Source: Dokdonella immobilis (GTDB taxonomy: Bacteria > Pseudomonadota > Gammaproteobacteria > Xanthomonadales > Rhodanobacteraceae). Taken from it: a stretch of DNA of 64,000 nucleotides. Positions 55,854 through 64,000 of this stretch are shown here, piece by piece. How positions within the stretch are numbered: position 1 is the first letter of the stretch; every line of letters starts with the position of its first letter. The stretch spans positions 135,104 to 199,103 of the forward strand of contig NZ_FOVF01000004.1 of the NCBI RefSeq assembly GCF_900115085.1. The letters run 5' to 3'. A model generated the notes under the pieces. That model had not been told where the DNA came from, searched no databases, and saw only the letters and a program-made list of their open reading frames with translations. The translations under genes and the position numbers were made by a program.

Positions 55854-57136
55854 GCCCGCGGTCCTGCGAGCGCCGAGGTGCCGGATCCTATGCGTTCGAT
55901 CGCTTCGCGCAGGTCGCTGCCGGCCGGTTTCTGATACAGGCGCAGGCCGAACTCGGGCAGGATCGCGATCAGGTGATCGAAGATGTCCGAGAGGATGCCT
56001 TCGTACTCGCTCCAGGCCGTGGTTTTCGTGAAGCAGTAGAGTTCGAGCGGGATGCCCTCGCCCTTCGCATCGAGCTTGCGCACGATCAGGGTCATGTCCT
56101 GGCGGATGCCTTCGTGCGTCTTGAGGTAGGCCAGCGCGTAGGCGCGCAGGGTGCCGAGATTGGTCAGTCGACGCTGGTTGAGCGGCGAATGGCCATCCTC
56201 ACCGAGAGCCGCATTGAAGCGCGTCACCTCTCCCGTCTTGTCGGTCAGGTAACCACGCAGGACCCGCGACTCAGCCATGCGCCGGACATCGTCGTCGCCG
56301 AGGAAATGCACGCTGCCGGCATCGATCAGCAGCGCGCGCTTGATCCGGCGTCCGCCCGCTTCGGTCATGCCGCGCCAGTTCTTGAACGGATCGGCGATCA
56401 GGCGCCAGGTCGGAATCGTGGTGATGGTCTTGTCCCAGTTCTGCACCTTGACCGTGTGCAACGCGATATCGATGACGTCGCCATCGGCACCGGCAGCGGG
56501 CACCTCGATCCAGTCGCCGACGCGCAGCATGTCGTTGGAGGTCAGCTGGACGCCGGCGACGAGGCCGAGGATGGTGTCCTTGAAGACCAGCAGCAGGATC
56601 GCCGACAAGGCACCGAGGCCCGACAGCAGGATCAACGGCGAGCGATTGATCAGGGTGGCGACGATGACCACCGCGGCAATGATGTAGAGGGCGATCTTGA
56701 GGAACTGCACATAGGTCTTGATCGAGCGCGTGCCGTTGCTGGCGCGCCGGTAGACCTCCTCGATCGCGTTCAGCATCGCGCCGAGGGCGAGCACGAGGAA
56801 CAGGATCGTGCCGGCCAGGGCCAGGCTGCGGATCAGCGCGACCAGCGTGGCCGGCAGACCGGGAATGAAGCCGATGCCGAACTGGATGATCAGGGTGGGT
56901 GCGATCCGGGTGAGCTGGCGCAACGTGCCGTGATCCATCAGCACGTCGTCCCAGGTCCATGTCGTGCGCGCGGCCAGCTTGCGCATGCCGCCAACCAGGG
57001 TTCGCCGGACCACCGTGGCGGTCAGCCAGGAAGCCAGAGCGAGGGCGAGCAAGCCACCGACCGTTCTCGCCATCGGATCGGCCAGCCACGTGTTGAGCGT
57101 GTCCAAGATGTCGGTCTCCCCGTCGCAGTTCACCAT
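55850..57136 (-). CDS. MscS-type mechanosensitive channel
   Basis: A 428-residue inner-membrane channel protein with four or five N-terminal membrane segments, the pore-type helix LLVFKDTILGLVAGVQLTSN, and a C-terminal beta domain (MLRVGDWIEVPAAGADGDV, then DIALHTVKVQNWDKTI). It belongs to the YbdG-like branch of MscS-family channels. Its stop overlaps the folK start. Confidence 0.9.
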   Translation of the reverse strand: MVNCDGETDILDTLNTWLADPMARTVGGLLALALASWLTATVVRRTLVGGMRKLAARTTWTWDDVLMDHGTLRQLTRIAPTLIIQFGIGFIPGLPATLVALIRSLALAGTILFLVLALGAMLNAIEEVYRRASNGTRSIKTYVQFLKIALYIIAAVVIVATLINRSPLILLSGLGALSAILLLVFKDTILGLVAGVQLTSNDMLRVGDWIEVPAAGADGDVIDIALHTVKVQNWDKTITTIPTWRLIADPFKNWRGMTEAGGRRIKRALLIDAGSVHFLGDDDVRRMAESRVLRGYLTDKTGEVTRFNAALGEDGHSPLNQRRLTNLGTLRAYALAYLKTHEGIRQDMTLIVRKLDAKGEGIPLELYCFTKTTAWSEYEGILSDIFDHLIAILPEFGLRLYQKPAGSDLREAIERIGSGTSALAGPRA

Positions 57137-57212
57137 CCGCTCAGGTTTGGGCTATCGCAGCGATAGCAAGCCGTGTCTACAATGTGGACCCGGATCGATT
57201 GCAGCTTCAAAC

Positions 57213-57962
57213 ATGACGTATTGTGTGGGAATCCATGTCGACGCCGGCCTCGTGCTGGCCGCCGACACGCGCACCAGCGCCTCGTTCGACGATGTGCGCA
57301 CGCACGGCAAGATGCACGTGTTCGAGAAGCCGGGCGAGTGCGTGTTCGTGTTGATGTCGGCCGGCAACCTGGCCACGACCCAGGCCGTCATCTCGGCCTT
57401 GCGCCGCGACATCGAGAATCCCGATGCGCCGTTCAGCCTGTTCAAGGCCAAGCGTCTGTACGAAGTCGCCGATTATATCGGCCGCGTGCTCGTCGCCAAC
57501 CAGGCCCAGGTCAACAAGAAGGCGCAACACAACAGCGTCAGCGTCGAGGCCACGCTGATCCTCGGCGGCCAGATCGCCGGTGGCGAAGCGGCGGTGCGCC
57601 TGATCTACCCGCTCGGCAACTGGATCAACGCGTCGCCCGAGACGCCGTATCTGCAGATCGGCGAATCGAAATACGGCAAGCCGATCCTCGATCGAATCAT
57701 CGATCGCGACACCTCGCTGGAGGACGCCGCGCGCTGCGCGCTCGTATCGCTCGACTCGACGATTCGCTCGAATGTCTCGGTCGGCCTGCCGATCGATCTC
57801 GCCATCATTCGGGATGGCGAGCTGCGCGTCAGCCAGCAGGTGAGGATCGACGAAGACACCGAGTTCTTCGCGGATATCCGTGAGGCCTGGGCCGAAAAGC
57901 TGGCCGCGGCCGTGCATACGCTGCCGCCGTTTCCGTGGGAAACGACGACGGGTAACGCCTGA
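57213..57962 (+). CDS. Anbu-type proteasome-related protease
   Basis: A 249-residue Ntn-hydrolase of the Anbu (bacterial proteasome beta-subunit-like) family. It begins MTYCVGIHVDAGLVLAADTR, with Thr2 as the expected nucleophile after Met removal. LAADTRTSASFDD and LMSAGNLATTQAVIS match 20S-beta-like strands. Anbu commonly occurs with an alpha-E protein, a circularly permuted ATP-grasp protein and a transglutaminase, but none of these genes is here; it stands alone next to the MscS-type channel and folB. Confidence 0.88.
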   Translation: MTYCVGIHVDAGLVLAADTRTSASFDDVRTHGKMHVFEKPGECVFVLMSAGNLATTQAVISALRRDIENPDAPFSLFKAKRLYEVADYIGRVLVANQAQVNKKAQHNSVSVEATLILGGQIAGGEAAVRLIYPLGNWINASPETPYLQIGESKYGKPILDRIIDRDTSLEDAARCALVSLDSTIRSNVSVGLPIDLAIIRDGELRVSQQVRIDEDTEFFADIREAWAEKLAAAVHTLPPFPWETTTGNA

Positions 57963-58083
57963 GCGCCACGCGGAACCCGAAGGATTTGGCTCGGCTTCTG
58001 CTCCAAAGTGCTTCGAAGGCAAGACACACCGAGCGGCTCACACACCTCGCTCCGCCCGAACCCTCACCCGCCCCTGCGGGGCA

Positions 58084-58104
58084 CCCTCTCCCGGGGGGAG
58101 AGGG
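58084..58104. repeat. CCCTCTCCC/GGGAGAGGG palindrome
   Basis: A 9-bp perfect inverted repeat with a 3-base loop, preceded by cacccgcccctgcggggcac. A common intergenic palindrome in proteobacteria. It lies between the convergent Anbu and folB genes and may serve as a transcription end. Confidence 0.7.
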
Positions 58105-58124
58105 GCGCGGCACGTGGTTCCGCA

Positions 58125-58478
58125 TCAGCTTCGCGCGCGCTCGATCTGGACACCCACCGAACGCGATCCGCGCACGGCGCCGGGCTTGGCCAGACGCAGC
58201 TTCACGTGCGTGACCTCGAATTCGTCGAGGATGATCGCCGCGCAGCGCTCGGCCAGGGTTTCGACGAGCTGGAATTCGGCGGCCTCGACGAAGGCGATCA
58301 GGCGCTTGGAAACGGCCTTGTAGTCGAGCGTGTCCTCGATGCGGTCGGTCGCCGCCGGTCGCGTGTTGTCGAAGCGCATCTCGATGTCGAGGGCGACGGT
58401 CTGGCGGATCCGGCGTTCCCAGTCGTAGATGCCGATGACGGTGTCGATACGCAGGTCTTCGATGAAAACAATGTCCAT
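58125..58478 (-). CDS. folB: Dihydroneopterin aldolase FolB
   Basis: A 117-residue folate enzyme. DIVFIEDLRIDTVIGIYDWE at the start, DYKAVSKRLIAFVE, QLVETLAERCAAIIL and LRLAKPGAVRGSRSVGVQIE are the family motifs. It converts dihydroneopterin to the hydroxymethylpterin used by FolK. ATG at 58478. It lies downstream of tsaD on the same strand with a 42-bp gap. Confidence 0.93.
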   Translation of the reverse strand: MDIVFIEDLRIDTVIGIYDWERRIRQTVALDIEMRFDNTRPAATDRIEDTLDYKAVSKRLIAFVEAAEFQLVETLAERCAAIILDEFEVTHVKLRLAKPGAVRGSRSVGVQIERARS

Positions 58479-58520
58479 GGATTCGGATCGGTTCGGTGAA
58501 TGGTCGGGGAGCCGCACGGA

Positions 58521-59561
58521 TCAGATGACGGCAGGCAGGGATTCGAGATCCCAGCGCGGAAAGACCTTGATCTGCGGATCGTCGTGCTGGCCGGCCTCGA
58601 GACGGATCGCGCCCGCGAGGGCAATCATGGCGCCGTTGTCGGTGCAGAATTCGAGGCGCGGGAAGTAGGTGCGGAAGGCGTCCGCGTTGCCGGCGCCGGC
58701 AAGCGCAGCACGCAGGCGCCGGTTGGCGCCGACGCCTCCGGCCACGACCAGGCGCCTGGCGCCGGTCGCGGCCATCGCGCGCCGGCATTTGATGGCCAGG
58801 GTCTCGACGATCGCCTCCTCGAAATCGCGGGCGACCGCGGCACGCGTGGCCTCGCTGCCGTCGCTGCGCTGCCAGGCCAGCAGGACCTGGGTCTTGAGCC
58901 CGGAGAAGCTGAAATCGAGGCCGGGCCGATCGGTCATCGGCCGGCTGAAGCGGAACCGGCCCGGCTCGGCCGTTTCGGCCAGACTGGCCAGGGCCGGGCC
59001 GCCCGGATACGGCAGGCCCATGAGCTTTGCGGTCTTGTCGAAGGCTTCGCCGGCGGCATCGTCGAGGGTGTCGCCGAGCAGGCGATAGCGGCCGATCGCC
59101 TCGACCTCGATCAGCATCGAATGGCCACCCGACACGAGCAGGGCCACGAACGGCGGCTCGGGCGGGTCGTCCTCGAGCATCGGTGCGAGCAGATGGCCCT
59201 CCATGTGGTGCACGCCGATGGCCGGGATTTCGAGGCCCCAGGCCAGCGAGCGGGCCGCGGCGGCACCAACCAGCAGGGCGCCGACCAGGCCCGGGCCGGC
59301 CGTGTAGGCGACCCCGCCGAGATCCTTGACGGCCAGCCCGGCCTCAGCCAGGGTCTGCCGGATCAGCGGCAGCAGCTTGCGCACATGGTCGCGCGAGGCC
59401 AGTTCGGGCACCACGCCGCCGTATTCGGCGTGCAGCTCGACCTGGCTGTACAGGGCGTGGGCCAGCAGGCCGCGCTGGCGGTCGTAGACGGCCACCCCGG
59501 TTTCGTCGCAGGAGGTCTCGATGCCGAGCACCGGACCGGGTTTTGCAATGATCGATGCCAT
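58521..59561 (-). CDS. tsaD: tRNA threonylcarbamoyladenosine synthase subunit TsaD
   Basis: A 346-residue protein of the Kae1/TsaD type that completes t6A formation on t[50 protein letters not shown] (metal His pair), [10 protein letters not shown] and [23 protein letters not shown] are diagnostic. The ATG at 59561 is close to the family start. It diverges from rpsU across 60 bp. Confidence 0.95.
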   Translation of the reverse strand: MASIIAKPGPVLGIETSCDETGVAVYDRQRGLLAHALYSQVELHAEYGGVVPELASRDHVRKLLPLIRQTLAEAGLAVKDLGGVAYTAGPGLVGALLVGAAAARSLAWGLEIPAIGVHHMEGHLLAPMLEDDPPEPPFVALLVSGGHSMLIEVEAIGRYRLLGDTLDDAAGEAFDKTAKLMGLPYPGGPALASLAETAEPGRFRFSRPMTDRPGLDFSFSGLKTQVLLAWQRSDGSEATRAAVARDFEEAIVETLAIKCRRAMAATGARRLVVAGGVGANRRLRAALAGAGNADAFRTYFPRLEFCTDNGAMIALAGAIRLEAGQHDDPQIKVFPRWDLESLPAVI

Positions 59562-59621
59562 GAAATAGAATGCGCGGCTCGCCCGAGAGCCCGGGTTGTC
59601 GAGTTTAACAGCGGAGAGACT

Positions 59622-59837
59622 ATGCCTAGCGTCAAAGTTCGCGAGAACGAACCATTCGAATTTGCCCTGCGCCGCTTCAAGCGCACCTGCGAGAAGGCTG
59701 GCGTGCTGGCCGAAGTGCGCAAGCGCGAGTTCTACGAAAAGCCGACCCAGGAACGCAAGCGCAAGCGCGCGGCTGCGGTCAAGCGCCACCTGCGCCGCGT
59801 CTCGCGCGACGTCACCAAGCGTCAACGCATGTATTGA
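59622..59837 (+). CDS. rpsU: Ribosomal protein bS21
   Basis: A 71-residue basic ribosomal protein of the small subunit: [20 protein letters not shown] at the start, [19 protein letters not shown] and [11 protein letters not shown] in the middle. A cggagag site precedes the ATG. It begins the classical rpsU - yqeY - dnaG macromolecular synthesis order. Confidence 0.97.
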   Translation: MPSVKVRENEPFEFALRRFKRTCEKAGVLAEVRKREFYEKPTQERKRKRAAAVKRHLRRVSRDVTKRQRMY

Positions 59838-59931
59838 TCGAGCGGCTGCGCGATCGCTGCGGCGATCCGTGCGACCGATCGACAGGGGTCCGGGCACCGC
59901 GCCGGACCCGCGACATCCGGGCTGAATCTCT

Positions 59932-59971
59932 CGGCCGGCACTGCCCACGCAGCGCCGGCCGTTTGTGTTTG
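59932..59971 (+). terminator. Rho-independent terminator after rpsU
   Basis: An 8-bp GC stem (cggccggc at 59932-59939 with gccggccg at 59954-59961) followed by tttgtgttt. It lies about 95 bp after rpsU and ahead of yqeY, and may partially end the rpsU transcript. Confidence 0.7.
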
Positions 59972-60046
59972 CGGCGTTCCGATCCGGCCCTGTCCCGGGC
60001 TTGAACCGTTCCGGGCGGCCCTCCATCCACGACCACGAGGTGCACG

Positions 60047-60493
60047 ATGTCCCTTCTCAAGGCCCGCATTACCGATGACATGAAGGCCGCGATGCGCGCC
60101 GGCGAAAAGGATCGCCTCGGCGTGATCCGCCTGATCCTGGCCGCCCTCAAGCAACGCGAAGTGGACGAGCGCATCGAACTCGACGATGCCCAGGTGCTCG
60201 GCATCCTTGAAAAGATGCTCAAGCAGCGCCGCGATTCGATCGAGCAGTACACGGCCGCCAACCGCGAGGACCTGGCCGCGGTCGAGCGCGCCGAAGTCGA
60301 GGTCATCCAGACCTACCTGCCCACCCCGCTATCGTCGGCCGAACTCGAGGCGATCGTCAGCAAGGCCATCGCCGACACCGGCGCCACCAGCGCCCGCGAG
60401 ATGGGCAAGGTGATCGGCCTGGTCAAGCCCCAGGTCACCGGCCGCGCCGACATGGGCCAGGTGTCGGAGTTGATCAAGGCCCGGCTCGCTTAG
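60047..60493 (+). CDS. GatB/YqeY domain protein
   Basis: A 148-residue helical protein: [59 protein letters not shown] and [20 protein letters not shown] are the YqeY pattern. Related to the C-terminal tRNA-binding part of GatB. Its precise function is not defined. It lies between rpsU and dnaG. Confidence 0.92.
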   Translation: MSLLKARITDDMKAAMRAGEKDRLGVIRLILAALKQREVDERIELDDAQVLGILEKMLKQRRDSIEQYTAANREDLAAVERAEVEVIQTYLPTPLSSAELEAIVSKAIADTGATSAREMGKVIGLVKPQVTGRADMGQVSELIKARLA

Positions 60494-60495
60494 AG

Positions 60496-60608
60496 CCGGG
60501 AAACGGGAATAGAGAATGGGGAATGGATCGGGAGCAGCGCTGAGGCAAGGGCCAGCTGCTTTCAGCTTCATGCCGTCTCCATTCCCTATTCCCCATTCCC
60601 CATTCCCG
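60496..60608. repeat. Imperfect inverted repeat of GGGAATG-type units
   Basis: The left arm 60496-60526 (ccgggaaacgggaatagaga, then atggggaatgg) pairs imperfectly with the right arm 60578-60608 (ccattccctattccccattc, then cccattcccgg), enclosing about 50 bp. It would form a long stem in the transcript between yqeY and dnaG and may act as a processing or attenuation element. The units recall, but are not the same as, the heptamers at 335-464. Confidence 0.75.
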
Positions 60609-60626
60609 GCCATTTAGACTTACCAA

Positions 60627-62429
60627 ATGGCCGGCCGCATTCCCGAGCGCTTCATCGACGAACTCCTGACCCGCATCGACATCGTCGATGTGATCCAGGA
60701 GCGCGTGACGCTGAAAAAAGCCGGGCGCGACTGGTCGGCGCGCTGCCCGTTCCACGACGAGCGCTCGCCCTCGTTCACGGTCAGTCCGGCCAAGCAGTTC
60801 TACCACTGCTTCGGCTGCGGTGCGCACGGCAGCGCGATCCGCTTCCTGATGGACTACGACCGCCTCGAGTTTCCCGATGCGATCGAGGAACTGGCCGCGC
60901 GCGCCGGCCTCAAGGTCGAATACGAAGGCGGCCAGCGCGACAAGCCGCGCGAGGACGTCGGCGATCTCTACACTCTGCTCGATGCGGCGGCCACGTTCTA
61001 CCGCGAGCAACTGAAACACAGCGCGGCGGCGCGCGCCTACTTCGAACGGCGCGGCCTCGACGCGGCGATCCTCGAACGCTTCAACCTCGGTTTCGCCCCG
61101 GACCAGTGGGACGCGCTGAAGAACGCGCTCGGCACGACACCGCAGCGCGTCGCCCTGCTCGACAAGGCCGGCATGCTCGCCAGCGGAGAACGCGGCGGCA
61201 AGTACGATCGCTTCCGCGATCGCGTGATGTTTCCGATCCTCGACCGGCGTGGGCGGACCATCGCCTTCGGGGGGCGCATCATTTCCAGCGATCGTCCTGA
61301 TCGCGAGGATCAAGAAGCGGACATCCCTGTCCGCACTCCTGACAAGAGCCCTGGCCCCAAGTACCTGAATTCCCCGGAGACGCCGCTGTTCCACAAGGGC
61401 CGCGAACTGTTCGGCCTCTGGCAGGTGCGCGACACCCACCAGAAGATTCCGCGCCTGCTCGTGGTCGAGGGCTACATGGACGTGATCGCCCTGCACCAGT
61501 ACGGCATCACCCAGGCCGTGGCCACGCTCGGCACGGCGACGACCAGCGACCATGCCGAACTGCTGTTCCGCAATACGGCCGACGTCTACTTCTGTTTCGA
61601 CGGTGATCGCGCCGGCAGGCAGGCGGCCTGGCGTGCGGTCGAATCGGTGCTGCCGCGCATGCGCGACGGGCGCCAGGCCTGGTTCCTGTTCGTCCCGGAC
61701 GGCGAGGATCCCGATTCGCTGATCCGCAAGGAAGGGCTCGACGGCTTCGAACAGCGGCTCAAGCAGGCCATGCCGCTCAGCGAGTTCTTCTTCGCCGAAA
61801 CCGGCAAGGACGTCAGCCTGTCGAGCATCGACGGCAAGGCGCGCCTCGCCGAGCGCGCGCGCCCATTGATCGGACAGATTCCTGACGGCGCCTTCCGCGA
61901 CCTCATGTACGCCGAACTCGAGCGATTGAGCGGGGCGAAGACCGTCGCCGCCGCGGGACCGGGCGGATCCACGGCGCGTCCGTCATCCGGCAGCAGTGCA
62001 CGCCCGGCCCAGCGTTCGCTGGTGCGCACCGCGGTGGCCCTGCTCGTGCAGACGCCCGCGCTGGCTGCCGAAATCGAACCGCCCTGGACCTTTTCCGAAC
62101 TGCGCCAGCCCGGCGTCCCGCTGCTGGTCGAGCTCATCCGCCTGTGTCGCGAGCGCCCGACCCTGACCACGGGTGCCCTGCTCGAACACTTCGCCGGGCG
62201 CGAGGAAGCGAGTGCGCTGAACAGGCTGGCGACGATGGACCTGCTCGTCGACGGCGAGCATGGGCGCGCCGACTTCCTCGGCGCGATCGGACAATTGGAC
62301 GTCCAGACGTCCCAACAGCGACTTGACGACCTGATCGCACGCCAGGTCGAAGGTCGTCTCTCCGAAGCGGAACGCGACGAACTGCGCCAGCTGATGGCAA
62401 GCAAGCCCGCACATCGGCGCAAGCAATAG
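60627..62429 (+). CDS. dnaG: DNA primase DnaG, with an in-frame insertion
   Basis: A 600-residue replication primase. The zinc finger is C40, H43, C61, C64 (CPFHDERSPSF, FYHCFGCGAHG). The RNA-polymerase/TOPRIM part follows (GGRIISS, KYLNSPETPLFHKGRELFGL, VVEGYMDVIALHQYGITQAV, FDGDRAGRQAAW). The C-terminal part is a helicase-binding region. Between GGRIISSD and GPKYLNSPET about 20 extra residues (222-242, containing REDQEADIPVRTPDK) are present where other primases have five or so. The DNA of this insert contains the perfect palindrome gcggac atccct gtccgc (61317-61334). Confidence 0.95.
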   Translation: MAGRIPERFIDELLTRIDIVDVIQERVTLKKAGRDWSARCPFHDERSPSFTVSPAKQFYHCFGCGAHGSAIRFLMDYDRLEFPDAIEELAARAGLKVEYEGGQRDKPREDVGDLYTLLDAAATFYREQLKHSAAARAYFERRGLDAAILERFNLGFAPDQWDALKNALGTTPQRVALLDKAGMLASGERGGKYDRFRDRVMFPILDRRGRTIAFGGRIISSDRPDREDQEADIPVRTPDKSPGPKYLNSPETPLFHKGRELFGLWQVRDTHQKIPRLLVVEGYMDVIALHQYGITQAVATLGTATTSDHAELLFRNTADVYFCFDGDRAGRQAAWRAVESVLPRMRDGRQAWFLFVPDGEDPDSLIRKEGLDGFEQRLKQAMPLSEFFFAETGKDVSLSSIDGKARLAERARPLIGQIPDGAFRDLMYAELERLSGAKTVAAAGPGGSTARPSSGSSARPAQRSLVRTAVALLVQTPALAAEIEPPWTFSELRQPGVPLLVELIRLCRERPTLTTGALLEHFAGREEASALNRLATMDLLVDGEHGRADFLGAIGQLDVQTSQQRLDDLIARQVEGRLSEAERDELRQLMASKPAHRRKQ

Positions 62430-62485
62430 GTTTCCGATGCAACCGTAGCTTGACAAGCAGGGCTCCGATCGGCTCCACTTGCTGC

Positions 62486-62554
62486 ATGTGCACAATTATT
62501 ATGACTACGACGATGACGCCACCCCAACGGGTGCGGTCAGTCGTGCGCAGTTAG
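62486..62554 (+). CDS. thrL: thr operon leader peptide
   Basis: A 22-codon frame, starting MCTIIMTTTMT and ending in a TAG, has five Thr and two Ile within its first eleven residues. This composition and position, 90 bp upstream of thrA, are those of the threonine/isoleucine-sensing leader that controls thrA transcription by attenuation. No convincing ribosome site precedes it, which is common for leaders. A stem-loop follows at 62571-62594. Confidence 0.82.
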   Translation: MCTIIMTTTMTPPQRVRSVVRS

Positions 62555-62570
62555 TTTTCATCGCAACGAC

Positions 62571-62594
62571 CCCGCAGCCCGAAGAGGCTGCGGG
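62571..62594 (+). promoter_or_regulatory. Candidate thr attenuator hairpin
   Basis: A 9-bp perfect stem (cccgcagcc / ggctgcggg) with a 6-base loop lies between the thr leader and the thrA start. Unlike a standard intrinsic terminator it lacks a U-run (it is followed by atgcacgatc), so the structure could act through Rho, pausing or ribosome-site masking. Confidence 0.6.
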
Positions 62595-62644
62595 ATGCAC
62601 GATCCCCACCCTCGACGAACGCGGGGCCACCACCCGGAGGCTTC

Positions 62645-64000
62645 ATGAGTCCGTTTGCCCGTTTGTCCGCCACGCTTGCTGCCACGCGGCACAATATCGC
62701 CAGCGCCGCGGACAGCACACCGCTGCCGATCGTCGCGCACAAGTTCGGCGGGTCGTCGCTGGCCGATGCCGGATGCTTCCGCCGGGTCGCCGCAATCCTG
62801 CACGGACGCGAGGATGCGACCCAGGTCACCGTGGTTTCGGCCATGCAGGGCGTGACCAACACGCTGATCGCACTGGCGCAGTCGGCGGCGGCCAGGGATC
62901 CGGCCTGGCAGGCGCGATGGGAGGCATTGCGCGAACGTCACCTGCAGACCGCGCGCGACCTGCTCGGCGAGCGCTCCGGCGCCCTGCGGGTCTGGCTCGA
63001 GGCGCGCTTCGCCGATCTCGCCGACACGCTCAAGGCACTCGCCGTACTCGGCATTCCGGCGCGCGAGGCGCTCGATGCGATCCAGGGCCTCGGAGAGGTC
63101 TTCTCTGCGCATCTGCTGCGCGCGCACCTCGAATCCTTCGATGAACCCTGCGCCCTGCTCGATGCGCGCGAGGTGCTGGTGGTCAGCCATGCCGAGCTAG
63201 GCGTCGCGGTCGACTGGCAGGCCAGCGCGGCACGCCTTGCCGACTGGCGTGCCAGCCATGCGCAGCGGCGCATCGTCGTCACCGGCTTCGTCGCCCGCGA
63301 CGGCGACGGCCGGCCGACCACGCTCGGGCGCAATGGCAGCGATTTCTCCGGAGCGATCTTCGCGGCCCTGTTCGAGGCCGGTGAATTGCACATCTGGACC
63401 GATGTCGACGGCGTACTGTCGGCCGATCCGCGGCTCGTCCCCGAAGCCGTATCGCTCGATGCGCTGTCCTATGAGGAAGCCTGCGAACTGGCCTATTTCG
63501 GGGCCAAGGTGATCCATCCGCAAACGATGCTGCCGGCGATGGCCCTGGGGCTGCCGATCCTGATCCGCAACACCTTCAATCCGGACCATCCGGGCACGCG
63601 CATCGCGACCTCGGGCAACGCGCTGCAGGGACCCGTGCGCGGCCTGTCGCTGGCCGATCAGCTCGCCATCGTCAACGTCGAAGGCGCCGGCATGATCGGC
63701 GTCCCCGGCACGGCCGAACGCGTCTTCGCCGCCTTGCGCGACGCAAAGGTCTCGGTGGTGATGATTTCGCAGGGCTCGTCCGAGCATTCGATCTGCGTGG
63801 TCGTGCGCGCCAGCGACTGCGCGCGTGCCGAGGTCGCCCTCGATGCGGTGTTCGGCCGTGAGCTCGCCTCGGGCCAGATCCAGGCCATCACGGTGACCCG
63901 CGACGTCAGCGTGCTGGCCGCGGTCGGCGACGGCATGGCCGGCACCCCGGGCGTCGCCGCACGCCTGTTCGCGACCCTCGGTCGCGCCCAGGTCAATATC
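62645..64000 (+). CDS. thrA: Aspartokinase I/homoserine dehydrogenase I (ThrA), 5' part
   Basis: The first 452 codons of a protein running off the window. The kinase catalytic motif KFGGSSLADAG is at 33-43. VTGFVARDGDGRPTTLGRNG and WTDVDGVLSADPRLVPEA are ATP and Asp binding parts. Two ACT-type regulatory units follow (LAIVNVEGAGMIGVPGTAER, VLAAVGDGMAGTPGVAARL). The homoserine dehydrogenase domain should follow after 64000. A ggagg site precedes the ATG by 6 bp. ThrA rather than LysC is supported by the leader peptide and by the ACT arrangement. MetL is less likely because of the Thr/Ile leader. Confidence 0.88.
   Translation, partial: MSPFARLSATLAATRHNIASAADSTPLPIVAHKFGGSSLADAGCFRRVAAILHGREDATQVTVVSAMQGVTNTLIALAQSAAARDPAWQARWEALRERHLQTARDLLGERSGALRVWLEARFADLADTLKALAVLGIPAREALDAIQGLGEVFSAHLLRAHLESFDEPCALLDAREVLVVSHAELGVAVDWQASAARLADWRASHAQRRIVVTGFVARDGDGRPTTLGRNGSDFSGAIFAALFEAGELHIWTDVDGVLSADPRLVPEAVSLDALSYEEACELAYFGAKVIHPQTMLPAMALGLPILIRNTFNPDHPGTRIATSGNALQGPVRGLSLADQLAIVNVEGAGMIGVPGTAERVFAALRDAKVSVVMISQGSSEHSICVVVRASDCARAEVALDAVFGRELASGQIQAITVTRDVSVLAAVGDGMAGTPGVAARLFATLGRAQVNI

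Noticed and set aside
62479-63144. 221-codon plus-strand frame overlapping the start of thrA
   Set aside because: It is out of frame with ThrA, and the Thr-rich leader in another frame explains the region better.

Overview
The window is high-GC (mid-60s % by eye) gammaproteobacterial chromosome, most likely Xanthomonadales/Lysobacterales and perhaps Rhodanobacteraceae. Supports are the tsaD / rpsU / yqeY / dnaG block, a thr leader before thrA, a DUF3016 protein, GTAG-type REP palindromes, heptamer arrays of the xanthomonad type, and TonB-dependent rather than porin-based uptake. This is inference from gene content; no rRNA or tRNA was found.

Region 1 (1-12.2 kb): a LacI-type regulator converges on an operon for a GH13 alpha-amylase lipoprotein and an MFS sugar transporter, so it looks like a maltodextrin module. 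Next come a REP and 99-bp tandem-repeat tract, an SPFH-domain protein coupled to an unknown exported protein, and a very large exported BNR beta-propeller.

Region 2 (12.2-20 kb): an island-like segment with AT-richer genes and scattered short repeats. It holds a TIR-domain protein and a complete His-Xaa-Ser (Hxs) operon: hxsD, two radical-SAM maturases hxsB and hxsC, and the His-Xaa-Ser repeat protein hxsA. A lipoprotein lies upstream, then a truncated NYN/PIN-like gene and a small P-loop protein bracketed by direct repeats. The biochemical product of Hxs systems is, to my knowledge, not established.

Region 3 (20-39.6 kb): exported proteins of mostly unknown role, a Met-rich TonB-dependent copper receptor, a HIT protein, a RAYT-type Y1 transposase, a metalloprotease-like / glycine-zipper / lectin-propeller protein, a laminin-G-like protein, an S9 peptidase and several pseudogenes. 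The spacers are full of repeats: a 204-bp tandem duplication with a diverged third copy, a duplicated 5' end of the HIT gene, and about ten copies of a GGGGACAC-type repeat. Three exported proteins share an unusual C-terminal tail ending in F-x-x-G-F-[D/E].

Region 4 (39.6-47.1 kb): a CadC-like TPR regulator, then two 2-oxoglutarate hydroxylase plus sulfotransferase modules around a ferritin-like protein. One module is two overlapping genes and the other is a single fused protein, which suggests coupled hydroxylation and sulfation of an unknown substrate.

Region 5 (47.1-64 kb): ordinary housekeeping genes: thiC with a TPP riboswitch, pepQ, DUF3016, YdcF-like, MidA-like methyltransferase, pteridine reductase, DUF6159-like, folK, MscS-like channel, Anbu-type protease, folB, tsaD, rpsU, yqeY, dnaG (with an in-frame insertion) and the start of thrA behind a Thr/Ile-rich leader.
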